From JAFECT01 sp036501825 (GTDB lineage Bacteria; Pseudomonadota; Alphaproteobacteria; Caulobacterales; Caulobacteraceae), in NCBI GenBank assembly GCA_036501825.1, contig DASXZP010000013.1:1-64000 (forward strand): 64,000 bases of DNA, written 5' to 3'. Below are positions 35,615 through 44,209 of the stretch, piece after piece. The stretch's first letter is position 1, and each line of letters begins with the position of its first letter. The notes beneath the pieces are model-generated. The model worked only from the letters and a program-made list of their open reading frames with translations. It made no database searches and was not told the origin of the DNA. The position numbers and the translations under genes are program-made.

Positions 35615-36301
35615 CTACGGCTGAAGCCGGTAGCCGCCGGCTTCCGTGAGCAGCAGTCGCGCCTGCTGGGGGTCGGGTTCGATCTTTTGGCGCAGGCGGT
35701 AAACGTGGGTTTCCAGGGTGTGCGTCGTCACGCCCGCGTTGTAGCCCCAGACTTCCGCCAGCAGTTCCTCGCGCGTCACCGGCTTGGAGCCGGAGCGGTA
35801 GAGGTACTTCAAGATATTGGTCTCTTTCTCGGTGAGACGGACCTTCTTCTGACGCGCATCGATCAGCACCTTGGCTGCCGGGCGGAACTCGTACGGGCCG
35901 ATGCGGAACACCGCGTCTTCGGACTGTTCGTGGCTGCGCAGATGGGCGCGTATCCGCGCCAGCAGCACCGCGAAGCGGAACGGCTTGGTCACATAGTCGT
36001 TGGCGCCGGAATCCAGCCCCAGGATGGTGTCCGAATCCGTGTTGGCCGCGGTCAGCATGATGATCGGGGTCGAGACGCCCGAGTTGCGCAGCAGGCGGCA
36101 CACCTCGCGCCCGTCCAGGTCGGGCAGGTCCACGTCGAGCAGGATCAGGTCGGCCTTCAGCTCCTTGCCGAGCTTGGCGCCCTCCGCCCCGGTTGCGGCC
36201 TCGGCGGCGCGAAACTCCTCGTGCAGCTCGAGCTGCTCGGCCAGCGCCTCGCGCAGGTCGGAGTCGTCGTCGACGATCAGGATGGTCTTGGCTTGGGCCA
36301 T
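35615..36301 (-). CDS. cenR: OmpR/PhoB-type response regulator, CenR-like
   Basis: 228 residues from the ATG at 36301. Receiver domain: ILIVDDDSDLREAL, phosphorylatable Asp in LILLDVDLPDLDGREV (about residue 55), TAAN and TKPF (Lys). The OmpR winged helix has VRLTEKETNILKYLYRSGSKPVTREELLAEVWGYNAGVTTHTLETHVYRLRQKIEPDP. In Caulobacter an essential envelope regulator, CenR, occupies the corresponding position near leuS and parB, and I assign it mainly on that synteny. It could be another OmpR member. The histidine kinase is not in this window. Confidence 0.68.
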   Translation of the reverse strand: MAQAKTILIVDDDSDLREALAEQLELHEEFRAAEAATGAEGAKLGKELKADLILLDVDLPDLDGREVCRLLRNSGVSTPIIMLTAANTDSDTILGLDSGANDYVTKPFRFAVLLARIRAHLRSHEQSEDAVFRIGPYEFRPAAKVLIDARQKKVRLTEKETNILKYLYRSGSKPVTREELLAEVWGYNAGVTTHTLETHVYRLRQKIEPDPQQARLLLTEAGGYRLQP

Positions 36302-36362
36302 AGGCTGGAAGTCGCATCGCGCGACGGCGTCCGCAAGGGGTGGGGGCGGGAGGCCCGATAAT

Positions 36363-37043
36363 TCAGCCTCTGGCCCCAAATATTGCGCTTCCGACCCGCA
36401 CGCTGGTGGCCCCGAACCGCACCGCTTTCTCGTAGTCGTCGCTCATCCCCATGGAGAGCTTGGCCAGCCCGTTCCGCACCGCGATCTTGGCCAGCAGGGC
36501 GAAGTGCATGGCCGGCTCTTCCTCGGCCGGTGGGATGCACATCAGGCCCTCGACGGTCAGGCCGTAGTCGCGGCGCGCCGCGGCGATGAAGCCGTCGGCC
36601 TCGCCGGGCGTGACCCCAGCCTTCTGCGGCTCCTCGCCGGTGTTGACCTGGACGTAGAGGCGTCGCGTCTGGCCCGTCCGCGCGAACGCGTCGGCCAGGA
36701 CCCGGGCAAGCTTGTCGCGATCGAGGGTCTCGATCACGTCGAACAGGGCCACGGCCTCGCGCGCCTTGTTGGTCTGCAGCGGGCCGATCAGGCGCAGTTC
36801 CAGGTCGCTACGGGCCGCGCGCAGCTCGGACCACCGCGCCTCGCCTTCCTGCACCCGGTTTTCGCCGAACACGCGCTGGCCGGCGGCGAGCACCGGGGCG
36901 ATGTGCTCCCAGGGCTGTTGCTTGCTGACGGCGACCAGGGTCACATCCGCCGCGTCGCGGCCGGACGCCGCGGCGGCCTTAGCGATGTGGCGCCGCACGG
37001 TGTCCAGCGCGGCGGACGGAAGCTCGGATGCGGGATCGGACAT
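36363..37043 (-). CDS. YggS/PROSC family pyridoxal-phosphate homeostasis protein
   Basis: 226 residues. TLVAVSKQQPWEHIAPVLAAGQRVFGENRVQEGEARW contains the PLP lysine (residue about 39); HLIGPLQTNKAR-equivalent is LRLIGPLQTNKAREAV. Then follow VIETLDRDKLARVLADAF, VQVNTGEEPQKAGV and LSMGMSDDYEKAVRFGATSVRVGSAIFGAR. Binds PLP without being a classic enzyme; controls free PLP and amino-acid pools. Starts are divergent with the thiE-like gene, and the two 5' ends overlap by 16 bases. Confidence 0.94.
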   Translation of the reverse strand: MSDPASELPSAALDTVRRHIAKAAAASGRDAADVTLVAVSKQQPWEHIAPVLAAGQRVFGENRVQEGEARWSELRAARSDLELRLIGPLQTNKAREAVALFDVIETLDRDKLARVLADAFARTGQTRRLYVQVNTGEEPQKAGVTPGEADGFIAAARRDYGLTVEGLMCIPPAEEEPAMHFALLAKIAVRNGLAKLSMGMSDDYEKAVRFGATSVRVGSAIFGARG

Positions 37044-37681
37044 TTGAGGGAGAGGCGGGCGCTCTGTGGCGGACCGCGCAAGCCCTAAACCGCGCCGCGG
37101 GGCTTAGAAAGGCTTTGCGAAAGCCGTTGCCGCCGCTGTTGTTCTTCACCGATCCTGAGCGGGCGCCGGACCCGGTCGCGGTGGCGGCGCGCCTGCCGCG
37201 AGGCGCGGGCGTGGTGTTTCGCGGCTTCGGCCTGCCCGGCGCCGAGGCGATGGCGCGCGACCTCGCCGGCGTCGCCAACGAGGCCAGGCTCGACCTGCTG
37301 ATCGGCCTGGACGCGGATCTGGCGGAACGCTGCGGCGCCCAGGGCGTGCACCTGCCCGAGCGGGCCTTGGGTGAAGGTCCCGCGCTGCGCGCGCGGCATC
37401 CGGACTGGATCCTCACTGGCGCGGCCCATGGCGAGCAAGGCCTGGAAGCGGCGCGGGCGGCGGGATTGGATGCGGCAGTGCTGTCGCCTGTGTTTACAAG
37501 CGCCAGTCCGTCGGCGGGGGAAGCCCTGGGCGTCGACCGGTTTTCGGCCCTGGCCGCCGCGGCGGCCCTGCCGGTCTATGGCCTGGGCGGGATTACCGGC
37601 CTGACCGCGCCGCAGCTTCGGTCGAGCGGGGCTGTGGGCTTGGCCGCCGTCGAGGGCGTGCTGGCGGCGTTCGGCCCATAA
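37028..37681 (+). CDS. Thiamine-phosphate synthase-like protein (ThiE/TenI superfamily)
   Basis: 217 residues. An N-terminal helical extension (about 35 residues) precedes PLLFFTDPERAPDPV. Then LLIGLDADLAERCGAQGVHLPER, LTGAAHGEQGLEAARAAGLDAAVLSPVFTSASPSAGEALGVDRF and YGLGGITGLTAPQL, a TIM barrel of the ThiE/TenI type. The usual HLGQ-D after the strand is HLPER here, lacking the metal-binding Asp, so synthase activity is doubtful. The start overlaps yggS; a later non-ATG start is possible. Confidence 0.78.
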   Translation: MRDRTFEGEAGALWRTAQALNRAAGLRKALRKPLPPLLFFTDPERAPDPVAVAARLPRGAGVVFRGFGLPGAEAMARDLAGVANEARLDLLIGLDADLAERCGAQGVHLPERALGEGPALRARHPDWILTGAAHGEQGLEAARAAGLDAAVLSPVFTSASPSAGEALGVDRFSALAAAAALPVYGLGGITGLTAPQLRSSGAVGLAAVEGVLAAFGP

Positions 37682-37704
37682 AAAAGCCCCGCTGCGGCGG
37701 GGCT
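37681..37704 (-). terminator. Intrinsic terminator of the NtrZ-like gene
   Basis: On the minus strand the sequence reads AGCCCCGC, loop CGCA, GCGGGGCT, then a run of T. Stem arms 37697-37704 and 37685-37692. On the plus strand the T-run is missing, so it serves the minus-strand gene, although it also abuts the thiE-like stop. Confidence 0.8.
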
Positions 37705-37731
37705 GACGGACGGCGCGCTGAAAAAATCAGC

Positions 37732-38127
37732 TCAGAAGCGGAAAATACTTTCCAGACGGACGCGGGGCTGCGGCCTTTGGTCCGGGGTCGCGAAGCGCGG
37801 CGCAGCGTCGTCGCCGACATTGACCGAGCCGACGATGTGCAGGCGCCGGGTCACCCGGTAGGACGGGCCGACATAGACGTCGCTACCGGTCAGGCCGCGG
37901 GTGGTGGGGTTCTGGTAGTCCAGATTGAGGCCCCAGCGGCCGTTGCCGTTCCACTGCAGCGAGCGGGTCGCGCCGGCCGCACCGGCCGGCTGCCAGACGC
38001 TCGGATCGACGGTAAAGGCCTGAGTTTGTTGACCTTGTTTGCCGGCGGACTGGGCATGCGCACTCACGGCCACGCTCGCAAAAGCGAGCGCGAACACCGT
38101 CGCGGCAATGCCAAAACCCCGTCCCAT
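37732..38127 (-). CDS. ntrZ: NtrZ family periplasmic regulatory protein
   Basis: 131 residues from the ATG at 38127. Signal peptide at 1-24 (VFALAFASVAVSAHAQS). The mature part has GRWGLNLDYQNPTTRG, DVYVGPSYRVTRRLHIVGSVNVGD, and a C-terminus QPRVRLESIFRF, which fits what I know of Caulobacter NtrZ, a periplasmic inhibitor of the NtrY kinase. Assignment rests on pattern memory rather than a search. Terminated by a hairpin at 37681-37704. Confidence 0.65.
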   Translation of the reverse strand: MGRGFGIAATVFALAFASVAVSAHAQSAGKQGQQTQAFTVDPSVWQPAGAAGATRSLQWNGNGRWGLNLDYQNPTTRGLTGSDVYVGPSYRVTRRLHIVGSVNVGDDAAPRFATPDQRPQPRVRLESIFRF

Positions 38128-38309
38128 CGTCTTCAACCTCGATCCCGGCCCCGCACAGAGCGCGGCCTTGTGGACCATAGTTAGGCGATCCTGCTGACTT
38201 TGCGATAACGCCGCAGTTCCCAGGGGTCAATCAAACGAATGCCTTGATTGGCCTGTTCCCTGCTCGTGAACTCGAGTCTGTGGCTCGCGCGACACGCGAT
38301 TCTGTCGCC

Positions 38310-38339
38310 TTGTCAGAGGCGGGCGGCCTCGTGCTATAG
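38310..38339 (+). promoter_or_regulatory. Sigma70-type promoter for the DUF3576 gene
   Basis: TTGTCA (38310-38315), 18 bases, CTATAG (38334-38339). Transcription would start about 38346 and give an untranslated leader of roughly 85 bases to the ATG at 38432. The rest of the 38128-38431 gap shows nothing else clear; a possible pseudoknot across the -10 region is probably coincidental. Confidence 0.5.
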
Positions 38340-38431
38340 AGCCGCCCACGAGCCGAGGGGGTGCGGCGAAGGACCGTCTTCGCATGCCTGGGAAGGTATT
38401 GCGGCGGTCTTACTGAGCGGAGTCCATAACT

Positions 38432-38938
38432 ATGTCGTTCATTCGCGGCGCGTCGGTCCTTCTGATCGCCTCCAGCGTTTTGCTTTCGGCCTGCGGCATG
38501 GGGCGTCACGCCTCCGCCGACGGCGGCGAACCCGTCTACGTCGAAGGCGAGAGCCACGGCATGTTCGGGCACATGTTCCACAAGAAGCACGTCCAGGCGT
38601 CGTCCCAGGCCGGGATCGGGGTCAACAGCTATCTGTGGCGCGCCACCCTGGACACCTTGTCCTTCATGCCGCTGGGTTCGGCCGATCCCTGGGGCGGCGT
38701 GATCGCCACCGAGTGGTACACCAACCCGGAAAAGCCGGATGAGCGGTTCAAGACCACCGTCTACATCCTCGACACCCGCCTGCGCGCCGACGCCCTGAAC
38801 GTCACGGTGTTCAAGCAGGTGCGCGACGCCTCGGGAAACTGGGTGGACTCGGCGGTCTCGGCCCAGACCGAGACGGACCTGGAAAACTCCATCCTGACCA
38901 AGGCCCGCCAGCTGCGCCTGGCCAACGTCGGAAACTGA
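38432..38938 (+). CDS. DUF3576 lipoprotein
   Basis: 168 residues. Lipobox signal peptide ASSVLLSACGM (cysteine about residue 21). The DUF3576 core is IGVNSYLWRATLDTLSFMPLGSADPWGGVIATEWYTNPEKPDERFKTTVYILDTRLRADALNVTVFKQV. Conserved in alphaproteobacteria, often just upstream of leuS and lptE, which suggests an outer-membrane or envelope role; function not established. Followed by a strong terminator, so it is probably a separate transcript from leuS. Confidence 0.88.
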   Translation: MSFIRGASVLLIASSVLLSACGMGRHASADGGEPVYVEGESHGMFGHMFHKKHVQASSQAGIGVNSYLWRATLDTLSFMPLGSADPWGGVIATEWYTNPEKPDERFKTTVYILDTRLRADALNVTVFKQVRDASGNWVDSAVSAQTETDLENSILTKARQLRLANVGN

Positions 38939-38962
38939 TTTCGGCCTGATCCAAGGTTTCAG

Positions 38963-39000
38963 ACGCCGCTTCGGTTCGCCGGAGCGGCGTTTGTGTTTTT
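38963..39000 (+). terminator. Intrinsic terminator with TTCG tetraloop
   Basis: Stem ACGCCGCTTCGG (38963-38974) pairs with CCGGAGCGGCGT (38979-38990) around a TTCG tetraloop, with one G-T wobble, followed by TTGTGTTTTT. It lies 24 bases after the DUF3576 stop and 44 bases before the leuS start. Confidence 0.85.
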
Positions 39001-39043
39001 GGTCTTTTGCTGCGGCGCGGGATGCGGCTAAACCGGCCAGGTT

Positions 39044-41665
39044 ATGGCCCGTTACAATCCAAAAGAGGTCGAGCCCCGGTGGCGCGCCGCCTGGGACGCC
39101 CAAGGCGTTTTCCGCACCCGCACGGCCGATGAGGCCGAAGGCAAGCCGAAGTACTACGTGCTCGAGATGTTCCCCTACCCGTCGGGGAACATCCACATGG
39201 GCCATGCGCGCAACTATGTGATGGGCGACGTGGTGGCGCGGTTCAAACGCGCCCGCGGCTTCAACGTGCTGCACCCGATGGGCTGGGACGCCTTCGGCAT
39301 GCCGGCCGAGAACGCGGCCATGGAGCGCGGCGTCCACCCGAAAAGCTGGACCTATCAGAACATCGACAACATGCGCGCGCAGCTGAAGCTGCTCGGCCTG
39401 TCGATCGACTGGGACCGCGAGTTCGCCACCTGCGACCCGGCCTACTATGGCCGCCAGCAGCGCTGGTTCCTGGACCTGATGCGGCGCGGCCTGGTCTATC
39501 GCAAGGAGAGCGTGGTCAACTGGGACCCGGTTGATCAGACCGTGCTGGCCAACGAGCAGGTGGTGGACGGCCTGGGCTGGCGTTCCGGCGCGCCGGTCGA
39601 GAAGCGCAAGCTGACCCAGTGGTTCCTGCGCATCACCGACTATGCCGACGACCTGCTGGAAAGCCTGAAGACCCTCGACCGCTGGCCCGACAAGGTGCGG
39701 CTGATGCAGGAGAACTGGATCGGCAAGTCACGCGGCCTGAAACTGCGCTGGTCCTTCACGGGCGTCGCGCCCGAGGGCTACGAGAACGGGGTCGAGGTCT
39801 ACACCACCCGCCCGGACACCCTGTACGGCGCGAGCTTCCTGGCCCTGTCGCCGGACCATCCGATCGCCGAACGCCTCGCCGCCGACGATCCGACGGTCGC
39901 GGAGTTCGTCGTCAGGTGCCGCACCGGAGGCACCTCCGAGGCGGATATCGAAGGCGCCGAGAAGCTGGGCCTGGATACCGGCCTGACAGTGCGCCACCCC
40001 TTCGACCCGGACCGGATCGTGCCCGTCTGGATCGCGAACTTCGTGCTGATGGACTACGGCACGGGCGCCATCTTCGGCTGCCCCGCCCACGACGAACGCG
40101 ACCTCGAGTTCGCCCGCAAGTATGGCCTCTCCGTCACGCCGGTGGTTTTGCCGCCGGATGTTGATTCAACCTCGTTCAAGATTGAGGACGAGCCGTACAC
40201 GGGCCCTGGACGCCTGTTCAATTCCGCCTTCCTGGACGGGCTGGACGTGGACGCGGGCATCGCCGCCGCCATTGACCGTGCGGAGGCCGACGGCATCGGC
40301 GAGGGGGCCACGGTCTGGCGTCTGCGCGACTGGGGCGTATCGCGTCAGCGCTACTGGGGTTGCCCGATCCCGGTGATCCATTGCGAGGCGTGCGGCGCGG
40401 TTCCGGTGCCCGCCGACCAGCTGCCGGTGGTCCTGCCCGACGACGTCAGCTTCGACCGGCCGGGCAATCCGCTGATGCGCCACGACGCCTGGCGCAAGGT
40501 GACCTGCCCCGAATGCGGCGGGCCCGGCGAGCGCGAGACCGACACGCTCGACACCTTCGTCGACAGCTCCTGGTACTTCGCCCGCTTCGCCGATCCCAAG
40601 GCCGAGCCGCCCATCGACAAGACCGCGGCCGACTACTGGCTGCCGGTTGATCAATATATCGGCGGCGTCGAGCACGCGGTGCTGCACCTGCTCTACGCCC
40701 GCTTCGTCTCCCGAGCCCTGACCGACGCCGGCGACATGAGCGTGCGCGAGCCGTTCGCGGGCCTGTTCACCCAGGGCATGGTGGTCCACGAGACCTATCG
40801 CCTGCCCGAAGAGGCGCGCCTGCGCCTGAACGACCAGAAGGGCTGGATCGAGCCCACCGACGTCGAGGTCATCAACGACGCGGGTAACCGCTCCGCCAAG
40901 CGGATCTCCACCGGCGAGCCGCTGCTGATCGGCGACATCGAGAAGATGTCGAAGTCGAAGAAGAACGTGGTCGCGCCCGAGGAAATCCTCGACAGCTACG
41001 GCGTCGACGCCGGGCGCCTGTTCGTCCTCTCCGACAGCCCGCCCGAGCGGGACGTGCAGTGGACGCCGGGCGGCATCGAAGGCTCCTGGCGGTTCGTGAA
41101 CCGGGTGTGGGGCGAATTTGAGTCGTTGCCGCAGGGCTCGATCAGCGCCTCGGACCCCAGCGCCGCAGACGCGCTGCGCCGCACCACCCACAAGGCGATC
41201 AAGGCCGTCACCGACGGCTTCGACGGCTTCCGCTTCAACTCGGCGATCGCGCGGCTCTATGAGTTCGTGAACGCCATCAAGGCCGCGTCCCTGGAGACCG
41301 TCGGCTCCGACGCCAAGCGTGAGGCCCTGTCGGCGCTGGCCCGGCTGATCGCGCCCCTGGTCCCCCACCTGGCCGAGGAATGCTGGGCCGCGCTCGGCGC
41401 ACGAAACACAGAAATTGGGGGCATGGTGGTGGACGCGCCCTGGCCGTCGTACGATGCCGCCCTGGCCGCGGACGAGGAACTGGTTCTCCCCATCCAGGTC
41501 AACGGCAAGCGGCGCGGCGAAGTCCGCGTCCGCCCCGGTCTCGGCGAAGGCGAGGTCGAACAGCTCGCCCTTTCCGACGAGGCGATTAAGCGCCACCTTG
41601 AGGGCCTGACGGTGCGCAAGGTGATCGTGGTCAAGGACCGCATCGTCAACATCGTCGTGGGATGA
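39044..41665 (+). CDS. leuS: Leucyl-tRNA synthetase
   Basis: 873 residues, class I synthetase. HIGH motif as PYPSGNIHMGHARN (HMGH at residues 51-54). The CP1 editing domain has TTRPDTLYGASFLALSPDHP and the hydrolytic-site region LMDYGTGAIFGCPAHDERD. Then SSWYFARFADP, KMSKS as KMSKSKKNVV, and the anticodon-binding and C-terminal domains ending VVKDRIVNIVVG. Complete. The downstream lptE starts 4 bases after the stop; holA overlaps lptE, forming a leuS-lptE-holA operon. Confidence 0.98.
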   Translation: MARYNPKEVEPRWRAAWDAQGVFRTRTADEAEGKPKYYVLEMFPYPSGNIHMGHARNYVMGDVVARFKRARGFNVLHPMGWDAFGMPAENAAMERGVHPKSWTYQNIDNMRAQLKLLGLSIDWDREFATCDPAYYGRQQRWFLDLMRRGLVYRKESVVNWDPVDQTVLANEQVVDGLGWRSGAPVEKRKLTQWFLRITDYADDLLESLKTLDRWPDKVRLMQENWIGKSRGLKLRWSFTGVAPEGYENGVEVYTTRPDTLYGASFLALSPDHPIAERLAADDPTVAEFVVRCRTGGTSEADIEGAEKLGLDTGLTVRHPFDPDRIVPVWIANFVLMDYGTGAIFGCPAHDERDLEFARKYGLSVTPVVLPPDVDSTSFKIEDEPYTGPGRLFNSAFLDGLDVDAGIAAAIDRAEADGIGEGATVWRLRDWGVSRQRYWGCPIPVIHCEACGAVPVPADQLPVVLPDDVSFDRPGNPLMRHDAWRKVTCPECGGPGERETDTLDTFVDSSWYFARFADPKAEPPIDKTAADYWLPVDQYIGGVEHAVLHLLYARFVSRALTDAGDMSVREPFAGLFTQGMVVHETYRLPEEARLRLNDQKGWIEPTDVEVINDAGNRSAKRISTGEPLLIGDIEKMSKSKKNVVAPEEILDSYGVDAGRLFVLSDSPPERDVQWTPGGIEGSWRFVNRVWGEFESLPQGSISASDPSAADALRRTTHKAIKAVTDGFDGFRFNSAIARLYEFVNAIKAASLETVGSDAKREALSALARLIAPLVPHLAEECWAALGARNTEIGGMVVDAPWPSYDAALAADEELVLPIQVNGKRRGEVRVRPGLGEGEVEQLALSDEAIKRHLEGLTVRKVIVVKDRIVNIVVG

Positions 41666-41669
41666 GCTC

Positions 41670-42170
41670 ATGCAGTTTGCGGGACTTTGGCGCGTGCGCA
41701 CACTGGCGATAGCGGCCCTCACCCTCGGTGTGAGCGCCTGCGGCTTCACGCCGATGTATGCGAACCCGCAGCTGACCCAGAACATGCGCGCGATCGCGAT
41801 CACCACGCCGCAGACGCGCACGGGCTATCTGTTGCGCGAACAGTTGAACGACCAGCTCGCCGTCGATCGCGAGGCCAAGCCCCGCTACCGCCTGACGGTC
41901 GCCATCGTCGAGCGGCGCCGTCCGCGCGGCCTGAACCCCGACGACACGCCGACGCGCTATGAGCTGCATCTGGACGTGACCTACACCCTGGCCGATGCGG
42001 AAACCGGCAAGACCATCCTGAAACAGACGCGGCCGGTGTTCGTCTCCGCCGACGCGGTGGTCGATCCCTACGCCTCCATCGCGGCGCAGCAGGACAGCCA
42101 GGAGCGCGCGGCGGAAGAAGCGGCCGTGATCATCCGCACCGACGTCTCGCTCGCGCTCGCGGGAAAATGA
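41670..42170 (+). CDS. lptE: LPS-assembly lipoprotein LptE
   Basis: 166 residues with lipobox VSACGFTPMY (cysteine about residue 24), the site of lipid attachment. The body has the LptE pattern: TRTGYLLREQLNDQL, YRLTVAIVERRRPRGL, YELHLDVTYTLADAETGKTIL, and an EAAVIIRTDVSLALA helix at the end. Plugs and supports LptD in the outer membrane. Operon with leuS and holA. Confidence 0.88.
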   Translation: MQFAGLWRVRTLAIAALTLGVSACGFTPMYANPQLTQNMRAIAITTPQTRTGYLLREQLNDQLAVDREAKPRYRLTVAIVERRRPRGLNPDDTPTRYELHLDVTYTLADAETGKTILKQTRPVFVSADAVVDPYASIAAQQDSQERAAEEAAVIIRTDVSLALAGK

Positions 42171-43219
42171 TCCTCTCCAAACGGCCGGAGATCGAGCGTT
42201 TCCTGGCGTCGCCGCAGCCGGGAATTCGCGCGGTGCTGCTCTACGGTCGCGACCGCGGCGTGGTGCGCGAACGCGCCGACGGCCTGGCGGCGAAGATCGC
42301 CAAGGTCCCCGACGATCCCTTCGATGTGGCGCTGGTCACCGACACCGACGTGAGCGAGGACTCGGCGCGGCTGGAGGGCGAACTGAAGGCGCTCTCGATG
42401 ACCGGCGGACGGCGCCTGGTGCGCCTGCGGATGACCACCGAAAAGGCCTCCATCGACAAGCTGGCTGCCGAAGCGCTCGGCGAGCACGCCGCCGGCGAAT
42501 TCAATCCTGACGCCTTCTTCCTCATCGAAGCCGGCGGCCTCGGCCGCGAGTCCACCCTGCGCAAGACTGCGGAAAAGGCGGCCGGCGCCGCCTGCATCCC
42601 CTGTTACGAAGACGAACCCGGCGATGTGGCGCGGCTGGTGCGCGAAGGCCTGGCCAAGGACAAGCTGTCGCTGAATTCCGAAGCCCTCGACCTGTTCGTC
42701 TCGCGTCTGCCGCACGAACGCGGCGTAGTCCGCGCCGAGATCGAGCGTCTGGCCCTGTTTCTGGGCCCGGGTTCGGCGCGCACCGTCGGTCCGGAAGAGC
42801 TCGAACCCTACCTCGGCGTCGAACCGGAAGCCTCGCTATCGGACGCCGCCGCCGACGCCTTCGGCGGGCGGGGCAAGAACGCCCAGGCCGGCCTGCGCCG
42901 CGCCTTCGGCGAGGGCGAAGCGGGCGCTGCGGCCGTGCGCGCCACCGGCATGCACCTCGGCAAACTCCGCCGCGCGCTGACGCTGGCGAAAAGCGGCGCC
43001 GACATGAAGGAAGCTGCCAAGGCCGCCGGCGTGTTCTGGAAACAGGAGCGCGAATTCCTGCGCCAGGTCCGCGCCTGGTCCCTGCAGGACCTCGACCTCG
43101 TCCAACCCGACGTCCTCAACGCGGACCGCGCCTGCAAGACGGCCGGCTCGCAGGACCTGCTGATCGCGGAGCGGCTGCTGCTGTCGATCGCGCAGCGGGG
43201 GCGGCGGTTAGGGCTCTAA
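42167..43219 (+). CDS. holA: DNA polymerase III subunit delta
   Basis: 350 residues. The clamp-loader delta fold is evident: RAVLLYGRDRGVVRERADGLAAKIAKVPDDPFDVALV at the start, then RLVRLRMTTEKASIDKLA, PCYEDEPGDVARLVREGLAKDKLSLNSEALDLFVSRLPHERGVVRAEIERLALFLG, and a C-terminal helical collar with KQEREFLRQVRAWSLQDLDLVQP. Opens the beta clamp. ATG overlaps the lptE stop by 4 bases. Convergent with parB. Confidence 0.92.
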   Translation: MILSKRPEIERFLASPQPGIRAVLLYGRDRGVVRERADGLAAKIAKVPDDPFDVALVTDTDVSEDSARLEGELKALSMTGGRRLVRLRMTTEKASIDKLAAEALGEHAAGEFNPDAFFLIEAGGLGRESTLRKTAEKAAGAACIPCYEDEPGDVARLVREGLAKDKLSLNSEALDLFVSRLPHERGVVRAEIERLALFLGPGSARTVGPEELEPYLGVEPEASLSDAAADAFGGRGKNAQAGLRRAFGEGEAGAAAVRATGMHLGKLRRALTLAKSGADMKEAAKAAGVFWKQEREFLRQVRAWSLQDLDLVQPDVLNADRACKTAGSQDLLIAERLLLSIAQRGRRLGL

Positions 43220-43287
43220 GCGTTGCGCGTTGGACAGGAGGCGCGTCGAAGTCGCGCTCAACGCTGCGGCGACGCAGGCAACCGCGC

Positions 43288-44199
43288 TTAGGGCGACGGC
43301 GCTGCGCGCATCAGGCGGCGGCAGAGGTCGTCCAGTTGTTCCAGCGTGGTGTAACGGATGGCGAGGACGCCGCCCTTGGCGCCGCGGTCGGTGAGCTCGA
43401 CGTCCAGGCCCAGCACGTCGGCGAGGTCCTGCTCCAGGGCGCGGGTGTCGGCGCTCTTGTGCTGGGGCGCGGACGGCGCGTCCTTGGCCGGTTTGCCGGC
43501 GCCGACGCGGGCCAGGGCTTCGGTCTGTCGCACGCTCAGGCCCTGGCCGATCACCTGGATGGCGAGCGTTGCAGGGTCTTCGGCGGTGGCGATGGCGCGG
43601 GCGTGGCCGGCGGAGAGGCGGCCGGCCATGACGTGCTGTTGCACCTCTTCGGGCAGGGCGAGCAGGCGCATGGTGTTGGCCACGTGGCTGCGCGATTTGC
43701 CCACCACCTGGGCGACGCCGTCCTGGGTGCGATGGAAGCGTTCGACCAGGGCGCGATAGGCCAGGGCCTCTTCGATGGCGTTGAGATCGGCGCGCTGGAC
43801 GTTTTCAACGATGGCGACCTCGAGCACCTCGACGTCGTCCAGCTCCCGCACCAGGGCGGGGATTTCGTGCAGGCCGGCCTTTTGCGCCGCGCGCCAGCGG
43901 CGTTCGCCGGCCACCAGTTCGTAGGCGCCCTGCTGCAGTGGATGCGGCCGCACCAGCACCGGCTGAAGGATGCCCTTTTCGCGGATCGAGGCGGCGAGCT
44001 CGTCGATCTCCGTGTCGGTGAACATCTTCCGCGGCTGATCGGGGTTCTGTTTGATCTGCTCGATCGGGATCATCCGCACGCCCGGCCCAGGCGCCACGGT
44101 CGCCGCCGACTCGCCAACGGGCGTTTCCGCCGATGCCGCTTCGCCCAGCAGCGCGGATAAACCGCGGCCCAGGCCCCTGTGTCGTTCGGTCATGCTCAT
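43288..44199 (-). CDS. parB: Chromosome-partitioning protein ParB
   Basis: 303 residues from the ATG at 44199, preceded by GGAGCGGGGG. N-terminus MSMTERHRGLGRGLSALLGEA; the CTPase/clamp motif VRPHPLQQGAYELVAGERRWRAA contains GERRxRA; the helix-turn-helix has DGVAQVVGKSRSHVANTMRLLALPEEV. The C-terminal dimerisation domain follows. Binds parS and spreads as a CTP-dependent clamp. Three parS-like sites lie within 7 kb (47652, 48084, 50451). Confidence 0.97.
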   Translation of the reverse strand: MSMTERHRGLGRGLSALLGEAASAETPVGESAATVAPGPGVRMIPIEQIKQNPDQPRKMFTDTEIDELAASIREKGILQPVLVRPHPLQQGAYELVAGERRWRAAQKAGLHEIPALVRELDDVEVLEVAIVENVQRADLNAIEEALAYRALVERFHRTQDGVAQVVGKSRSHVANTMRLLALPEEVQQHVMAGRLSAGHARAIATAEDPATLAIQVIGQGLSVRQTEALARVGAGKPAKDAPSAPQHKSADTRALEQDLADVLGLDVELTDRGAKGGVLAIRYTTLEQLDDLCRRLMRAAPSP

Positions 44200-44209
44200 A
44201 CCCCCGCTC

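Noticed and set aside
38321..38352. H-type pseudoknot (GGCGGC/GCCGCC with CTCGTG/CACGAG) resembling a small riboswitch
   Set aside because: It overlaps a good promoter (TTGTCA-18-CTATAG), so most of it would not be transcribed. GC-rich arms can pair by chance.
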